This document shows positions 33,001 through 44,939 of a stretch of 64,000 bases of DNA, in pieces. The notes beneath the pieces were generated by a model, which was not told where the DNA came from, ran no database searches, and saw only the letters and a list, made by a program, of their open reading frames with translations. The translations under genes and the position numbers were made by a program. Position 1 is the stretch's first letter, and every line of letters starts with the position of its first letter. The DNA comes from Piscicola geometra (lineage: Eukaryota; Annelida; Clitellata; Hirudinida; Piscicolidae), in NCBI GenBank assembly GCA_943735955.1, contig CALSEQ010000033.1:62001-126000 (forward strand), read 5' to 3'.

Positions 33001-36000
33001 CTTGCACCACTTTGCACCACTTTGCACCACCTGGCACCACTTTGCACCACTTTGCACCACCTGGCACCACCTGGCACCACTTGCACCACTTTGCACCACT
33101 TTGCAATACCTGGCACCACTTTGCACCACCTGGCACCACTTTGCACCACCTGGCACCACTATGCACCACTTTGCACCACCTGGCACCACTTTGCACCACC
33201 TTGCACCACCTGGCACCACCTGGCACCACTTGCACCACTTTGCACCACTTTGCACCACCTGGCACCACTTTGCACCACTTTGCACCACCTGGCACCACTT
33301 TGCACCACTTTGCACCACCTGGCACCACCTGGCACCACTTGCACCACTTTGCACCACTTTGCAATACCTGGCACCACTTTGCACCACCTGGCACCACTTT
33401 GCACCACCTGGCACCACTTTGCACCACTTTGCACCACCTGGCACCACTTTGCACCACCTAGCACCACCTGGCACCACTTGCACCACCTGGCACCACTTGC
33501 ACCACTTTGCACCACCTTGCACCACCTGGCACCACCTGGCACCACTTGCACCACTTTGCACCACTTTGCACCACTTTGCACCACCTGGCACCACTTTGCA
33601 CCACTTTGCACCACCTGGCACCACCTGGCACCACTTGCACCACTTTGCACCACTTTGCAATACCTGGCACCACTTTGCACCACCTGGCACCACTTTGCAC
33701 CACCTGGCACCACTATGCACCACTTTGCACCACCTGGCACCACTTTGCACCACCTAACACCACCTGGCACCACTTGCACCACCTGGCACCACTTGCACCA
33801 CTTTGCACCACCTTGCACCACCTGGCACCACCTGGCACCACTTGCACCACTTTGCACCACTTTGCACCACCTGGCACCACTTTGCACCACTTTGCACCAC
33901 CTGGCACCACTTTGCACCACTTTGCATCACCAGGTACCACCTGGCACCACTTGCACCACCTGGCACCACTTGCACCACTTTGCACCACCTTGCACCACCT
34001 GGCACCACCTGGCACCACTTGCACCACTTTGCACCACTTTGCACCACCTGGCACCACTTTGCACCACTTTGCACCACCTGGCACCACTTTGCACCACTTT
34101 GCACCACCTGGCACCACCTGGCACCACTTTGCACCACTTTGCACCACCTGGCACCACTTTGCACCACTTTGCACCACTTTCACCACTTTGCACCACCTGG
34201 CACCACTTTGCACCACTTTGCACCACTTTGCACCACTTTGCACCACCTGGCACCACCTGGCACTACCTGGCACCACTTTGCACCACTTTGCACCACCTGG
34301 CACCACTTGCACCACTTTGCACCACCTGGCACCACTTTGCACCACTTTGCACCACCTGGCACCACTTGCACCACTTTGCACCACCTGGTACCACTTTCAC
34401 TACTTTGCACCACCTGGCACCACTTTGCATCACCAGGCACCACCTGGCACCACTTGCACCACCTGGCACCACCTGGCACCACTTGCACCACTTTGCACCA
34501 CCTTGCACCACTTTGCACCACCTGGCACCACTTTGCACCACCTGGCACCACTTTGCACCACTTTGCACCACCTGGCACCACTTTGCACCACCTGGCACCA
34601 CTTTGCACCACCTGGCACCACTTTGCACCACTTTGCACCACCTGGCACCACCTGGCACCACCTGGCACCACTTTGCACCACTTTGCACCACCTGGCACCA
34701 CCTGGCACCACTTGCACCACTTTGCACCACCTGGCACCACTTTGCACCACCTGGCACCCCCTGGCACCACTTGCACCACTTTGCACCACTTTGCACCACC
34801 TGGCACCACTTGCACCACTTTGCACCACCTGGCACCACTTTGCACCACTTTGCACCACCTGGCACCACTTGCACCACTTTGCACCACCTGGCACCACTTG
34901 CACCACTTTGCACCACCTGGCACCACTTTGCATCACCAGGTACCACCTGGCACCACTTGCACCACCTGGCACCACCTGGCACCACTTGCACCACTTTGCA
35001 CCACCTTGCACCACCTGGCACCACTTTGCACCACTTTGCACCACCTGGCACCACCTGGCACCACTTGCACCACTTTGCACCACCTGGCACCACTTTGCAC
35101 CACCTGGCACCCCCTGGCACCACTTGCACCACTTTGCACTACTTTGCACCACCTGGCACCACTTTGCACCACCTGGCACCACTTTGCACTACCTGGCACC
35201 ACTTTGCACCACTTTGCACCACCTGGCACCACCTGGCACCACCTGGCACCACTTTGCACCACTTTGCACCACCTGGCACCACCTGGCACCACTTGCACCA
35301 CTTTGCACCACCTGGCACCACTTTGCACCACCTGGCACCCCCTGGCACCACTTGCACCACTTTGCACCACTTTGCACCACCTGGCACCACTTGCACCACT
35401 TTGCACCACCTGGCACCACTTTGCACCACTTTGCACCACCTGGCACCACTTGCACCACTTTGCACCACCTGGCACCACTTGCACCACTTTGCACCACCTG
35501 GCACCACTTTGCATCACCAGGTACCACCTGGCACCACTTGCACCACCTGGCACCACCTGGCACCACTTGCACTACTTTGCACCACCTTGCACCACCTGGC
35601 ACCACCTGGCACCACTTGCACCACTTTGCACCACTTTGCACCACCTGGCACCACTTTGCACCACTTTGCACCACCTGGCACCACTTTGCACCACTTTGCA
35701 CCACCTGGCACCACCTGGCACCACTTGCACCACTTTGCACCACTTTGCAATACCTGGCACCACTTTGCACCACCTGGCACCACTTTGCACCACCTGGCAC
35801 CACTATGCACCACTTTGCACCACCTGGCACCACTTTGCACCACCTAGCACCACCTGGCACCACTTGCACCACCTGGCACCACTTGCACCACTTTGCACCA
35901 CCTTGCACCACCTGGCACCACCTGGCACCACTTGCACCACTTTGCACCACTTTGCACCACCTGGCACCACTTTGCACCACTTTGCACCACCTGGCACCAC

Positions 36001-39000
36001 TTTGCACCACTTTGCATCACCAGGTACCACCTGGCACCACTTGCACCACCTGGCACCACCTGGCACCACTTGCACCACTTTGCACCACCTTGCACCACCT
36101 GGCACCACCTGGCACCACTTGCACCACTTTGCACCACTTTGCACCACCTGGCACCACTTTGCACCACTTTGCACCACCTGGCACCACTTTGCACCACTTT
36201 GCACCACCTGGCACCACCTGGCACCACTTTGCACCACTTTGCACCACCTGGCACCACTTTGCACCACTTTGCACCACTTTCACCACTTTGCACCACCTGG
36301 CACCACTTTGCACCACTTTGCACCACTTTGCACCACTTTGCACCACCTGGCACCACCTGGCACTACCTGGCACCACTTTGCACCACTTTGCACAACCTGG
36401 CACCACTTGCACCACTTTGCACCACCTGGCACCACTTTGCACCACTTTGCACCACCTGGCACCACTTGCACCACTTTGCACCACCTGGTACCACTTTCAC
36501 TACTTTGCACCACCTGGCACCACTTTGCATCACCAGGCACCACCTGGCACCACTTGCACCACCTGGCACCACCTGGCACCACTTGCACCACTTTGCACCA
36601 CCTTGCACCACTTTGCATCACCAGGTACCACCTGGCACCACTTGCACCACCTGGCACCACCTGGCACCACTTGCACCACTTTGCACCACCTTGCACCACC
36701 TGGCACCACCTGGCACCACTTGCACCACTTTGCACCACTTTGCACCACCTGGCACCACTTTGCACCACTTTGCACCACCTGGCACCACTTTGCACTACTT
36801 TGCACCACCTGGCACCACCTGGCACCACTTGCACCACTTTGCACCACTTTGCAATACCTGGCACCACTTTTCACCACCTGGCACCACTTTGCACCACCTG
36901 GCACCACTATGCACCACTTTGCACCACCTGGCACCACTTTGCACCACCTAGCACCACCTGGCACCACTTGCACCACCTGGCACCACTTGCACCACTTTGC
37001 ACCACCTTGCACCACCTGGCACCACCTGGCACCACTTGCACCACTTTGCACCACTTTGCACCACCTGGCACCACTTTGCACCACTTTGCACCACCTGGCA
37101 CCACTTTGCACCACTTTGCATCACCAGGTACCACCTGGCACCACTTGCACCACCTGGCACCACCTGGCACCACTTGCACCACTTTGCACCACCTTGCACC
37201 ACCTGGCACCACCTGGCACCACTTGCACCACTTTGCACCACTTTGCACCACCTGGCACCACTTTGCACCACTTTGCACCACCTGGCACCACTTTGCACCA
37301 CTTTGCACCACCTGGCACCACCTGGCACCACTTTGCACCACTTTGCACCACCTGGCACCACTTTGCACCACTTTGCACCACTTTCACCACTTTGCACCAC
37401 CTGGCACCACTTTGCACCACTTTGCACCACTTTGCACCACTTTGCACCACCTGGCACCACCTGGCACTACCTGGCACCACTTTGCACCACTTTGCACCAC
37501 CTGGCACCACTTGCACCACTTTGCACCACCTGGCACCACTTTGCACCACTTTGCACCACCTGGCACCACTTGCACCACTTTGCACCACCTGGTACCACTT
37601 TCACTACTTTGCACCACTTTGCATCACCAGGCACCACCTGGCACCACTTTGCACCACTTTGCACCACTTTGCACCACTTTGCACCACCTGGCACCACCTG
37701 GCACTACCTGGCACCACTTTGCACCACTTTGCACCACCTGGCACCACTTGCACCACTTTGCACCACCTGGCACCACTTTGCACCACTTTGCACCACCTGG
37801 CACCACTTGCACCACTTTGCACCACCTGGTACCACTTTCACTACTTTGCACCACCTGGCACCACTTTGCATCACCAGGCACCACCTGGCACCACTTGCAC
37901 CACCTGGCACCACCTGGCACCACTTGCACCACTTTGCACCACCTTGCACCACTTTGCACCACCTGGCACCACTTTGCACCACCTGGCACCACTTTGCACC
38001 ACTTTGCACCATCTGGCACCACTTTCCACCACTTTGCACCACCTGGCACCACTTGCACCACTTGCACCACTTTGCACCACCTGGCATCACCTGGCACCAC
38101 CTGGCACCACCTGGCACCACCTGGCACCACTTGCACCACTTTGCACCACTTTGCACCACTTTGCACCACCTGGCACCACTTTGCACCACCTGGCACCACC
38201 TGGCACCACTTTGCACCACTTTGCACCACCTGGCACCACCTGGCACCACTTGCACCACTTTGCACCACTTTGCACCACCTGGCACCACTTTGCACCACCT
38301 GGCAACACTTTGCACCACCTGGCACCACCTGGCACCACTTTGCACCACTTTGCACCACCTGGCACCACTTTGCACCACTTTGCACCACTTGCACCACTTT
38401 GCACCACCTGGCACCACCTGGAACCACTTTGCACCACCTGGCATCACCTGGCACCACCTGGCACCACTTGCACCACTTTGCACCACTTTGCACCACCTGG
38501 CACCACCTGGCACCACTTTGCCCCACTTTGCACCACTTGCACCACTTTGCACCACCTGGCACCACTTTGCACCACTTTGCACCACCTGGCACCACTTGCA
38601 CCACTTTGCACCACCTGGCACCACTTTGCACCACTTTGCACCACCTGGCACCACCTGGCACCACCTGGCACCACTTTGCATCACCAGGCACCACCTGGCA
38701 CCACTTGCACTACCTGGCACCACCTGGCACCACTTGCACCACTTTGCACCACCTTGCACCACCTGGCACCACCTGGCACCACTTGCACCACTTTGCACCA
38801 CTTTGCACCACCTGGCACCACCCGGCACCACTTTGCACCACTTTGCACCACCTGGCACCACTTTGCACCATTTTGCACCACTTGCACCACTTTGCACCAC
38901 CTGGCACCACCTGGAACCACTTTGCACCACCTGGCATCACCTGGCACCACTTGCACCACTTTGCACCACTTTGCACCACCTGGCACCACCTGGCACCACT

Positions 39001-41496
39001 TTGCCCCACTTTGCACCACTTGCACCACTTTGCACCACCTGGCACCACTTTGCACCACTTTGCACCACCTGGCACGACTTGCACTACTTTGCACCACCTG
39101 GCACCACTTGCACCACTTTGCACCACCTGGCACCACTTTGCATCACCAGGCACCACCTGGCACCACTTGCACCACCTGGCACCACCTGGCACCACTTGCA
39201 CCACTTTGCACCACCTTGCACCACCTGGCACCACCTGGCACCACTTGCACCACTTTGCACCACTTTGCACCACCTGGCACCACCCGGCACCACTTTGCAC
39301 CACTTTCACCACTTTGCACCACCTGGCACCACTTTGCACCACTTTGCACCACTTTCACCACTTTGCCCACCTGGCACCACTTTGCACCACTTTGCACCAC
39401 TTTGCACCACTTTGCACCACCTGGCACCACCTGGCACTACCTGGCACCACTTTGCACCACCTGGCACCACTTGCACCACTTTGCACCACCTGGCACCACT
39501 TTGCACCACTTTGCACCACCTGGCACCACTTGCACCACTTTGCACCACCTGGTACCACTTTCACCACTTTGCACCACCTGGCACCACTTTGCATCACCAG
39601 GCACCACCTGGCACCACTTGCACCACCTGGCACCACCTGGCACCACTTGCACCACTTTGCACCACCTTGCACCACTTTGCACCACCTGGCACCACTTTGC
39701 ACCACCTGGCACCACTTTGCACCACCTGGCACCACTTTGCACCACTTTGCACCACCTGGCACCACTTGCACCACTTTGCACCACCTGGCACCACCTGGCA
39801 CCACCTGGCACCACTTGCACCACTTTGCACCACTTTGCACCACCTGGCACCACTTTGCACCACCTGGCACCACCTGGCACCACCTGGCACCACTTTGCAC
39901 CACCTGGCACCACCTGGCACCACTTTGCACCACTTTGCACCACCTGGCACCACTTTGCACCACTTGCACCACTTTGCACCACCTGGCACCACCTGGAACC
40001 ACTTTGCACCACCTGGCATCACCTGGCACCACCTGGCACCACTTGCACCACTTTGCACCACCTGGCACCACCTGGAACCACTTTGCACCACCTGGCATCA
40101 CCTGGCACCACCTGGCACCACTTGCACCACTTTGCACCACTTTGCACCACCTGGCACCACTTTGCACCACCTGGCACCACTTTGCACCACCTGGCACCAC
40201 CTGGCACCACTTTGCACCACTTTGCACCACCTGGCACCACTTTGCACCACTTGCACCACTTTGCACCACCTGGAACCACTTTGCACCACCTGGCATCACC
40301 TGGCACCACCTGGCACCACTTGCACCACTTTGCACCACTTTGCACCACCTGGCACCACCTGGCACCACTTTGCCCCACTTTGCACCACTTGCACCACTTT
40401 GCACTACCTGGCACCACTTTGCACCACTTTGCACCACCTGGCACCACTTGCACCACTTTGCACCACCTGGCACCACTTGCACCACTTTGCACCACCTGGC
40501 ACCACTTTGCATCACCAGGCACCACCTGGCACCACTTGCACCACCTGGCACCACCTGGCACCACTTGCACCACTTTGCACCACCTTGCACCACCTGGCAC
40601 CACTTGCACCACTTTGCACCACTTTGCACCACCTGGCACCACCCGGCACCACTTTGCACCACTTTGCACCCCCTGGCACCACTTTGCACCACTTTGCACC
40701 ACCTGGCACCACCTGGCACCACTTGCACCACTTTGCACCACCTGGCACCACTTTGCACTACTTTGCACCACCTGGCACCACTTTGCACCACCTGGCACCA
40801 CCTAGCACCACTTGCACCACTTTGCACTACTTTGCACCACCTGGCACCACTTTGCACCACTTTGCAACACCTGGCACCACTTGCACCACTTTGCACCACC
40901 TGGCACCACTTGCATCACCAGGCACCACCTGGCACCACTTACACTACGTGGCACCACTTGCACCACTTTGCACCACCTGGCACCACTTGCACCACTTTGC
41001 ACCACCTGGCACTACTTTGCACCACTTTGCACCACCTGGCACCACTTTGCACCACCTGGCACCACCTGGCACCACTCGCACCACTTTGCACCACTTTGCA
41101 CTACTTTGCACCACCTGGCACCACTTTGCACCACCTGGCACCACCTGGCACCACTTGCACCACTTTGCACCACCTGGCACCACTTTGCACCACCTGGCAC
41201 CACTTTGCATCACCTGGCACCACTTTGCACCACCTGGCACCACTTTGCACCACCTGGCACCACTTTGCACCACCTGGCACCACTTGCACCACTTTGCACC
41301 ACCTGGCACCACTTGCACCACTTTGCACCACCTGGCACCACTTTGCATCACCAGGCACCACCTGGCACCACTTGCATCACCTGGCACCACCTGGCACCAC
41401 TTGCACCGTTTTGCACCACCTGGCACCACTTTGCACCACTTTGCACCACCTGGCACCACTTTGCACCACTTTGCACCACCTGGCACCACTTTGCAC

Positions 41497-41580
41497 CTGC
41501 CTCTGAATGTTCCAGAATCATTTCAACCTGAACCACACCATTGATTTTTATTGAACTTTTTCATTCATTCGCAAACACAG
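41497..41580 (+). promoter_or_regulatory. Intron tail and 3' splice site before kelch exon
   Basis: These 84 bases of ordinary sequence follow the satellite and end in a T-rich stretch (TTTTTATTGAACTTTTTC) and an AG at 41,579-41,580. The acceptor is CGCAAACACAG. The kelch-coding frame is open immediately after it, so this is read as the 3' end of an intron. The satellite would then lie within that intron unless another exon is hidden in it. Confidence 0.65.
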
Positions 41581-41802
41581 AACAAATGGGAAAGAGCAGG
41601 TCAGCTCGGCTTCGCCAGATTCGGCACTTGCAGTGTCAGTCTGGCAGGACACTTGTACGTCTTTGGAGGCGGTTCTTCCGTCATAGACAACCGTCGCACC
41701 ACTCAAGGCATGGTTGAGCGCTACGACCCTCACCTGTGTCAGTGGACTCTGGTTGAGAACAGCCAATGTCACAGGGAGGCAGCCTGTGTGGAGGTGTTGT
41801 GA
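41581..41802 (+). CDS. Terminal exon of a kelch-repeat protein (partial gene)
   Basis: This 222 bp exon encodes 73 residues and a TGA stop. It starts after a good AG acceptor with codons for NKWERAG. The translation has the kelch-blade signature: a hydrophobic strand (CSVSLAGHLYVFGGG) with the family's double/triple glycine, then a variable loop, then VERYDPHLCQWT with the conserved Glu/Tyr-Asp-Pro and Trp spacing, and a closing strand with HREAACVEVL. Kelch blades form beta-propellers; in animals most belong to BTB-BACK-kelch adaptors that bring substrates to Cullin-3 ubiquitin ligases, but the BTB domain is not in this window, so that class is an inference. The upstream exons must lie left of the satellite. 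Base composition (about 55% GC) contrasts with AT-rich flanks. A poly(A) signal follows 86 bp after the stop. Confidence 0.8.
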   Translation, partial: NKWERAGQLGFARFGTCSVSLAGHLYVFGGGSSVIDNRRTTQGMVERYDPHLCQWTLVENSQCHREAACVEVL

Positions 41803-41887
41803 TTTATTTCCAAGCTGTCTCTCTGTGAGGCACAATCAAAAGAAAGTAAATTCTAATTATTTTTAATGAGTTCTAAATTTTTACATG

Positions 41888-41893
41888 AATAAA
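41888..41893 (+). terminator. Poly(A) signal AATAAA for the kelch gene
   Basis: A canonical AATAAA hexamer lies 86 bases downstream of the TGA stop of the kelch exon, the first such hexamer on that strand. In AT-rich DNA the hexamer can occur by chance, so only its position supports it. Confidence 0.45.
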
Positions 41894-42044
41894 TACAAGA
41901 GCTACGATAGAACATATTTTCGACATTCTTTAATGGAGGATTTACAATGCAATTCAATATTTAAAATTGTCTGAATCCACGAAACTAAGTAGGTCGCAGT
42001 AAGTAAGTAAGTATATAAATAATTGTAAGTACGATTCTTTAAAA

Positions 42045-42084
42045 GTTTCCATGGTGTAACAGTTAGCACTCTACACGGTGGGCC
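42045..42084 (+). pseudogene. Internally deleted tRNA-Gln-like sequence
   Basis: The start reads like the 5' half of a eukaryotic glutamine tRNA gene (TCCATGGTGTAACAGTTAGC, with the A-box), then CACTCT, and then jumps to CGGTGGGCC, which resembles the 3' acceptor side. The anticodon stem-loop and T arm are missing, so it cannot encode a tRNA. It may be a tRNA pseudogene or a remnant of a tRNA-derived SINE. The resemblance was judged by eye against the known tRNA-Gln pattern. Confidence 0.45.
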
Positions 42085-42198
42085 AAAGAAACATGCCACT
42101 GTATATTTCTTTATTACTTTGGCAAATGTAAATCCATTTTATATATATTTTAAATCATAAATAAGTTTTGAATAGGTATTAATCATATATATATATTG

Positions 42199-42356
42199 AT
42201 TGAATGGGTAGCCGAGTCGGTAACGACTCTCGGCTTGACCAATAATGAAAGGTCCTAGGTTCAAGTGCGACCAATGCCCTAGTAACCCAAAGACGCAAAT
42301 GAAAATATGCAGCCTAAGGGGCCTCGAAGTCACTATAATAATGCTCGTCATTATTA
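42199..42356 (+). mobile_element. tRNA-derived SINE
   Basis: A tRNA-like head carries an A-box (TAGCCGAGTCGG, 42,209-42,220) and a B-box (GGTTCAAGTGC, 42,259-42,269) separated by 38 bases, the spacing of an internal RNA polymerase III promoter. The head is followed by a non-tRNA body of about 90 bp (AAAGACGCAAATG, then CCTAAGGGGCCTCGAAGTCAC) and an ATT-rich end near 42,356. The head folds only partly, so a functional tRNA is unlikely. The SINE family was not identified. Confidence 0.55.
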
Positions 42357-42378
42357 TCATTCACTCATCAAACTCATC

Positions 42379-42560
42379 TCAAGGCAATTAAACACATACG
42401 CCCATTCATTACTACTGACCTCTCAGCCTCACTTTCCCGATGTCTAGTATTAAGCAGACTCGACTACTGCAACTCGCTACTGTAAAACATTACAAGTCAA
42501 ATAAAAAACCGCCTATAGTCAGTCTTAAACAAAGCAGCTTGAATCATACTACTACTTATA
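42379..42560 (+). mobile_element. LINE (CR1/L2-like) reverse-transcriptase fragment, left part
   Basis: Translation near 42,440-42,545 gives SRLDYCNSLL, then a degraded stretch, then SVLNKAA followed by IIL. This is the characteristic thumb-region motif of CR1/L2/jockey-type non-LTR retrotransposons (SRLDYCNSL, followed by RLQ.VQNAAARLI). Stop codons interrupt it. The continuation is found after the hAT element, at 43,705. Confidence 0.65.
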
Positions 42561-42568
42561 ATAATAAA

Positions 42569-43696
42569 TAGAGCTGTGCTTTAATCTACGTTTACTTTCG
42601 ATTAACGACCGTTAAATTTTTTTACGCATTAAAAAAAATTAACTTATTAAAAAATGTAATGAATTTAAACTTATCCAAATAAAACTCTGATGTTTTGGTT
42701 ACATTGTCAGCAAGTGAACATAAACACAACTCATTTTTAGTCAATAAAAAAATGGGGAAAATTTCATTTCATAAATAAACTTTTCATTTCTTGAAGATTT
42801 GCAACAGAACTTCTAAGGGGTGAATAATAATTGAAATAGTCAGTAGTGTTTATCACTACTATCACTTGCAGTTTGTCACTTTAAAAAAAAATGCACTTCA
42901 GAAGATGATCCAGCTTATGTCATTCGTTTCACACACAACATTTTTTCCAAATTAGAACAGAGAATGAATAATCAGAATATCCAATGGTTAAGAATTGCCA
43001 CATCATTAGACCCCCAATTAAATTTTTTTTAATGTTTTCAAAAAATGAAAGAGTTAAAGAAACTATAAAAATAAAAATAAACCTCAAAAACTATACAGCC
43101 TTCATCAATCAGAAAACTACAAACATATATAACTTCAGATTTTGGAGATGAAGATACCTCAATGATTATTAAGTCAATCATTAAAAGTTATAGAAAAGAA
43201 TCTGAAGTAGGCTTTGAGAGTTTTCCTCTTGTTTGGTGCCAACAACACGAAGAGGCATATCCGGTTCTTGCAAAACTGACAAGAAAGTACTTTTCATCTC
43301 CTGCAAGGCAGTTCCATGTGAACGTCTATTCAGCTTGTCAAGACACATAGTTAGCATAGTCTCTTTAGATCGAACTAATGTTGAAAAACTTATTTGCTTG
43401 AGTAACTGCCTCAAAATGGATGTGTGAAAATTGCATTTTTTATCATTTATGGACTTGTTTTTATTTATTCATATGTGGATTACTTTTTATAAAAAAATTC
43501 AGATACAATTTTTATTACATTTGCAAGAAAAAAAATTGTAAATACTATTTTATACTAATGTCAAATATGCTAGAAACATTGCGTAAAAATACGATTAACG
43601 CACAATTAAAAATTTTAATCGAATGATTAACGGCGATTAAAAATTTTAATCGAATGATTAACGGCGATTAAAATGTTTAATCGTGGAACAACTCTA
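42569..43696 (+). mobile_element. Decayed hAT transposon inserted in the LINE
   Basis: The ends are imperfect inverted repeats: TAGAGCTGTGCTTTAATCTA at the left and the complement of TAGAGTTGTTCCACGATTAA at the right. Subterminal motifs with GATTAACG / CGTTAATC occur on both sides. The flanking 8-mers ATAATAAA (42,561-42,568) and ATAATAAT (43,697-43,704) agree at 7 of 8 positions, as expected for the 8 bp target duplication of hAT elements. Internally there is a remnant of a transposase. At 1.1 kb and with many stops, the element cannot transpose by itself. Confidence 0.75.
42850..43428 (+). pseudogene. hAT (ZBED-type) transposase remnant, C-terminal half
   Basis: Scattered frames recover the C-terminal half of a hAT transposase. 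A weak TSLDPQL block lies near 43,000. From 43,205 the frame reads GFESFPLVWCQQHEEAYPVL, then AKLTRKYFSSPA; a +1 shift near 43,290 then gives VPCERLFSLSRHIVS and NVEKLICLSNCLK. This is the hAT dimerisation domain, whose usual form is a Trp-rich start, a P.ERVFS core and an NV..LIFL end. The N-terminal BED finger and first catalytic aspartates are gone. Stops and at least one frameshift make it non-functional. Confidence 0.75.
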
Positions 43697-43704
43697 ATAA
43701 TAAT

Positions 43705-44040
43705 AATAGAATCATACTCTTTGTGATCACCCAGGCCATCACATCGTCCACTCATCAAATGATAATTTTATTGAACTTCACTGGTTAACTTTCGAATATT
43801 CTTTAAAATAACCATCGCCACATTCAAAATTCTAATACCTTCATATTTCAGCAAGCTCATATCCAAAAAAACATCGAACAAACAATTGCGTTCATCTTCA
43901 TCTCTTCTAATCTACTAAGAATCCACCACAAACAACATCTTAAAAAGAGCATTTTTTCACGCTGCTCCAACAACTTAGAAGTCCTTCCACCTGCACTTTA
44001 CAACATCAACCAATTTTCAACTTTCTAAGTCAAACTCATT
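43705..44040 (+). mobile_element. LINE (CR1/L2-like) 3' fragment, right part
   Basis: This resumes the reverse-transcriptase C-terminus interrupted by the hAT element. Mixed frames read IILFVITQAITSSTHQ, an ELHWLTFEYRLKFKI-like stretch near 43,770-43,830, then LRSSS near 43,895 and a KRAFFHAAP-like block near 43,945. The family consensus is LHWLPV..RI.FKI, LRSS and RAF..AAP..WN.LP. It is heavily mutated and non-coding today. Confidence 0.6.
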
Positions 44041-44939
44041 ATTTCAGCTTAGATTACCATTCACAATAATTACTCCATTCTACTCATTGCTATTATTATT
44101 AGTACTTGTTAAATTTTAATAAACTTAATATTGACTTAATTTTTCAATTTATTATTATTTTTTTTCATAATATTATTTAAAAGATAAACAATGTGCGATA
44201 TTTTTGTCTTACACTTGTTTCTTTTTTTGAATAAAATAGTTTTTGAAAAGACCTATGATACAAAAGCGAGAGTTAAGTGAAAAGAGAATAATTCAGATGA
44301 ACTAATTTTAGTTTTCAAAAAGTTTGCAAAATTTTATAAATTCAAAAACAGTAAACTTTTTGTCATTATTAGCACCAGAGACATTTTAGTTTTTGAAATT
44401 TATGTCCAAACTAAGGAACCAAAAACAATGATTTTTTCGTGAAATAATGGTGTCTGAGCATCGTTGCAATGCACGCGACGTCGGGCCAGCAATTGGCTTT
44501 AGATTGGCAAATCATCGTTAAGGCTAGCAGATGCTCGCCTGAATCGGGCCGATAAATTTTAAACGTCCATTTAATATTTTTATAATAATCGACATTCATT
44601 ATCTTATAAAACCATTTTATTGATTTGATTTATATATAAAATGTTCAAATAAAAAATTCAATTCGTCGTTTTAGGTTTGGTATTTCTTCTTTATGTTTAA
44701 CGGTATCATCCCGTAGTCGGCCCGAATGCATAAAACTTTAATTATTTAATAGTCTTTTTTTAATTATCCCTTCAAAACAAAAGAATTATTGAAACAAATT
44801 AATTACAAAATATTCGACAAATTTAGGGCTATTGAATTCAATTTTAATTCTACCAATAATGGGATGATGAAATTTTGTCTCTAGGCATTTCGGTAAACGG
44901 ATAAAAAGTCTTTGGATAAATATCTCAACATTAAGACTC
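44041..44939. other. AT-rich spacer with a small GC-richer islet
   Basis: Mostly AT-rich unique sequence with no convincing exon. At 44,448-44,560 a GC-richer stretch contains CGACGTCGGGCC and GAATCGGGCCGAT, and a related GTAGTCGGCCCGAATGC lies at 44,714. These look like a degenerate dispersed repeat. A 62-codon open frame crossing the islet on the minus strand shows no recognisable domain. Confidence 0.4.

Larger units (their letters stand above)
1..41496. repeat. Giant 9-10 bp minisatellite array (>41 kb)
   Basis: The whole interval is built from three core units: CACCACCTGG, CACCACTTTG (both 10 bp) and CACCACTTG (9 bp). Recurrent point variants include CACCACCTTG, CACCACCCGG, CATCACCTGG, CATCACCAGG, CACCCCCTGG, CACTACCTGG and CAATACCTGG. 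It begins before base 1 and ends at about 41,496, where the sequence changes to CTGCCTCTGAATG. The plus strand is extremely C-rich and G-poor. Units are not in strict alternation; their order forms long recurring strings, so the array has higher-order structure. Stop codons are rare because the unit composition hardly contains them, which creates long meaningless open frames on both strands (up to 3,696 codons, reading His/Pro/Thr/Leu on plus and Val/Pro/Gly/Trp/Cys on minus). I infer non-coding satellite DNA, probably intronic to the kelch gene at its right edge. Confidence 0.97.

Noticed and set aside
1..41496. CRISPR array
   Set aside because: Units are contiguous 9-10-mers with no unique spacers, and the genome is animal.
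36997..41544. Satellite frame running through the array end into unique sequence as a giant exon of the kelch gene
   Set aside because: It ends at a stop at 41,544 in a different frame from the kelch exon, and a splice acceptor lies between.
42045..42084. Functional tRNA-Gln gene
   Set aside because: The anticodon loop and T arm are absent.
44411..44599. 62-codon minus-strand frame (contains CWPDVACIATMLRH)
   Set aside because: No domain, no splice borders; it overlaps a degenerate GC-richer repeat-like islet.
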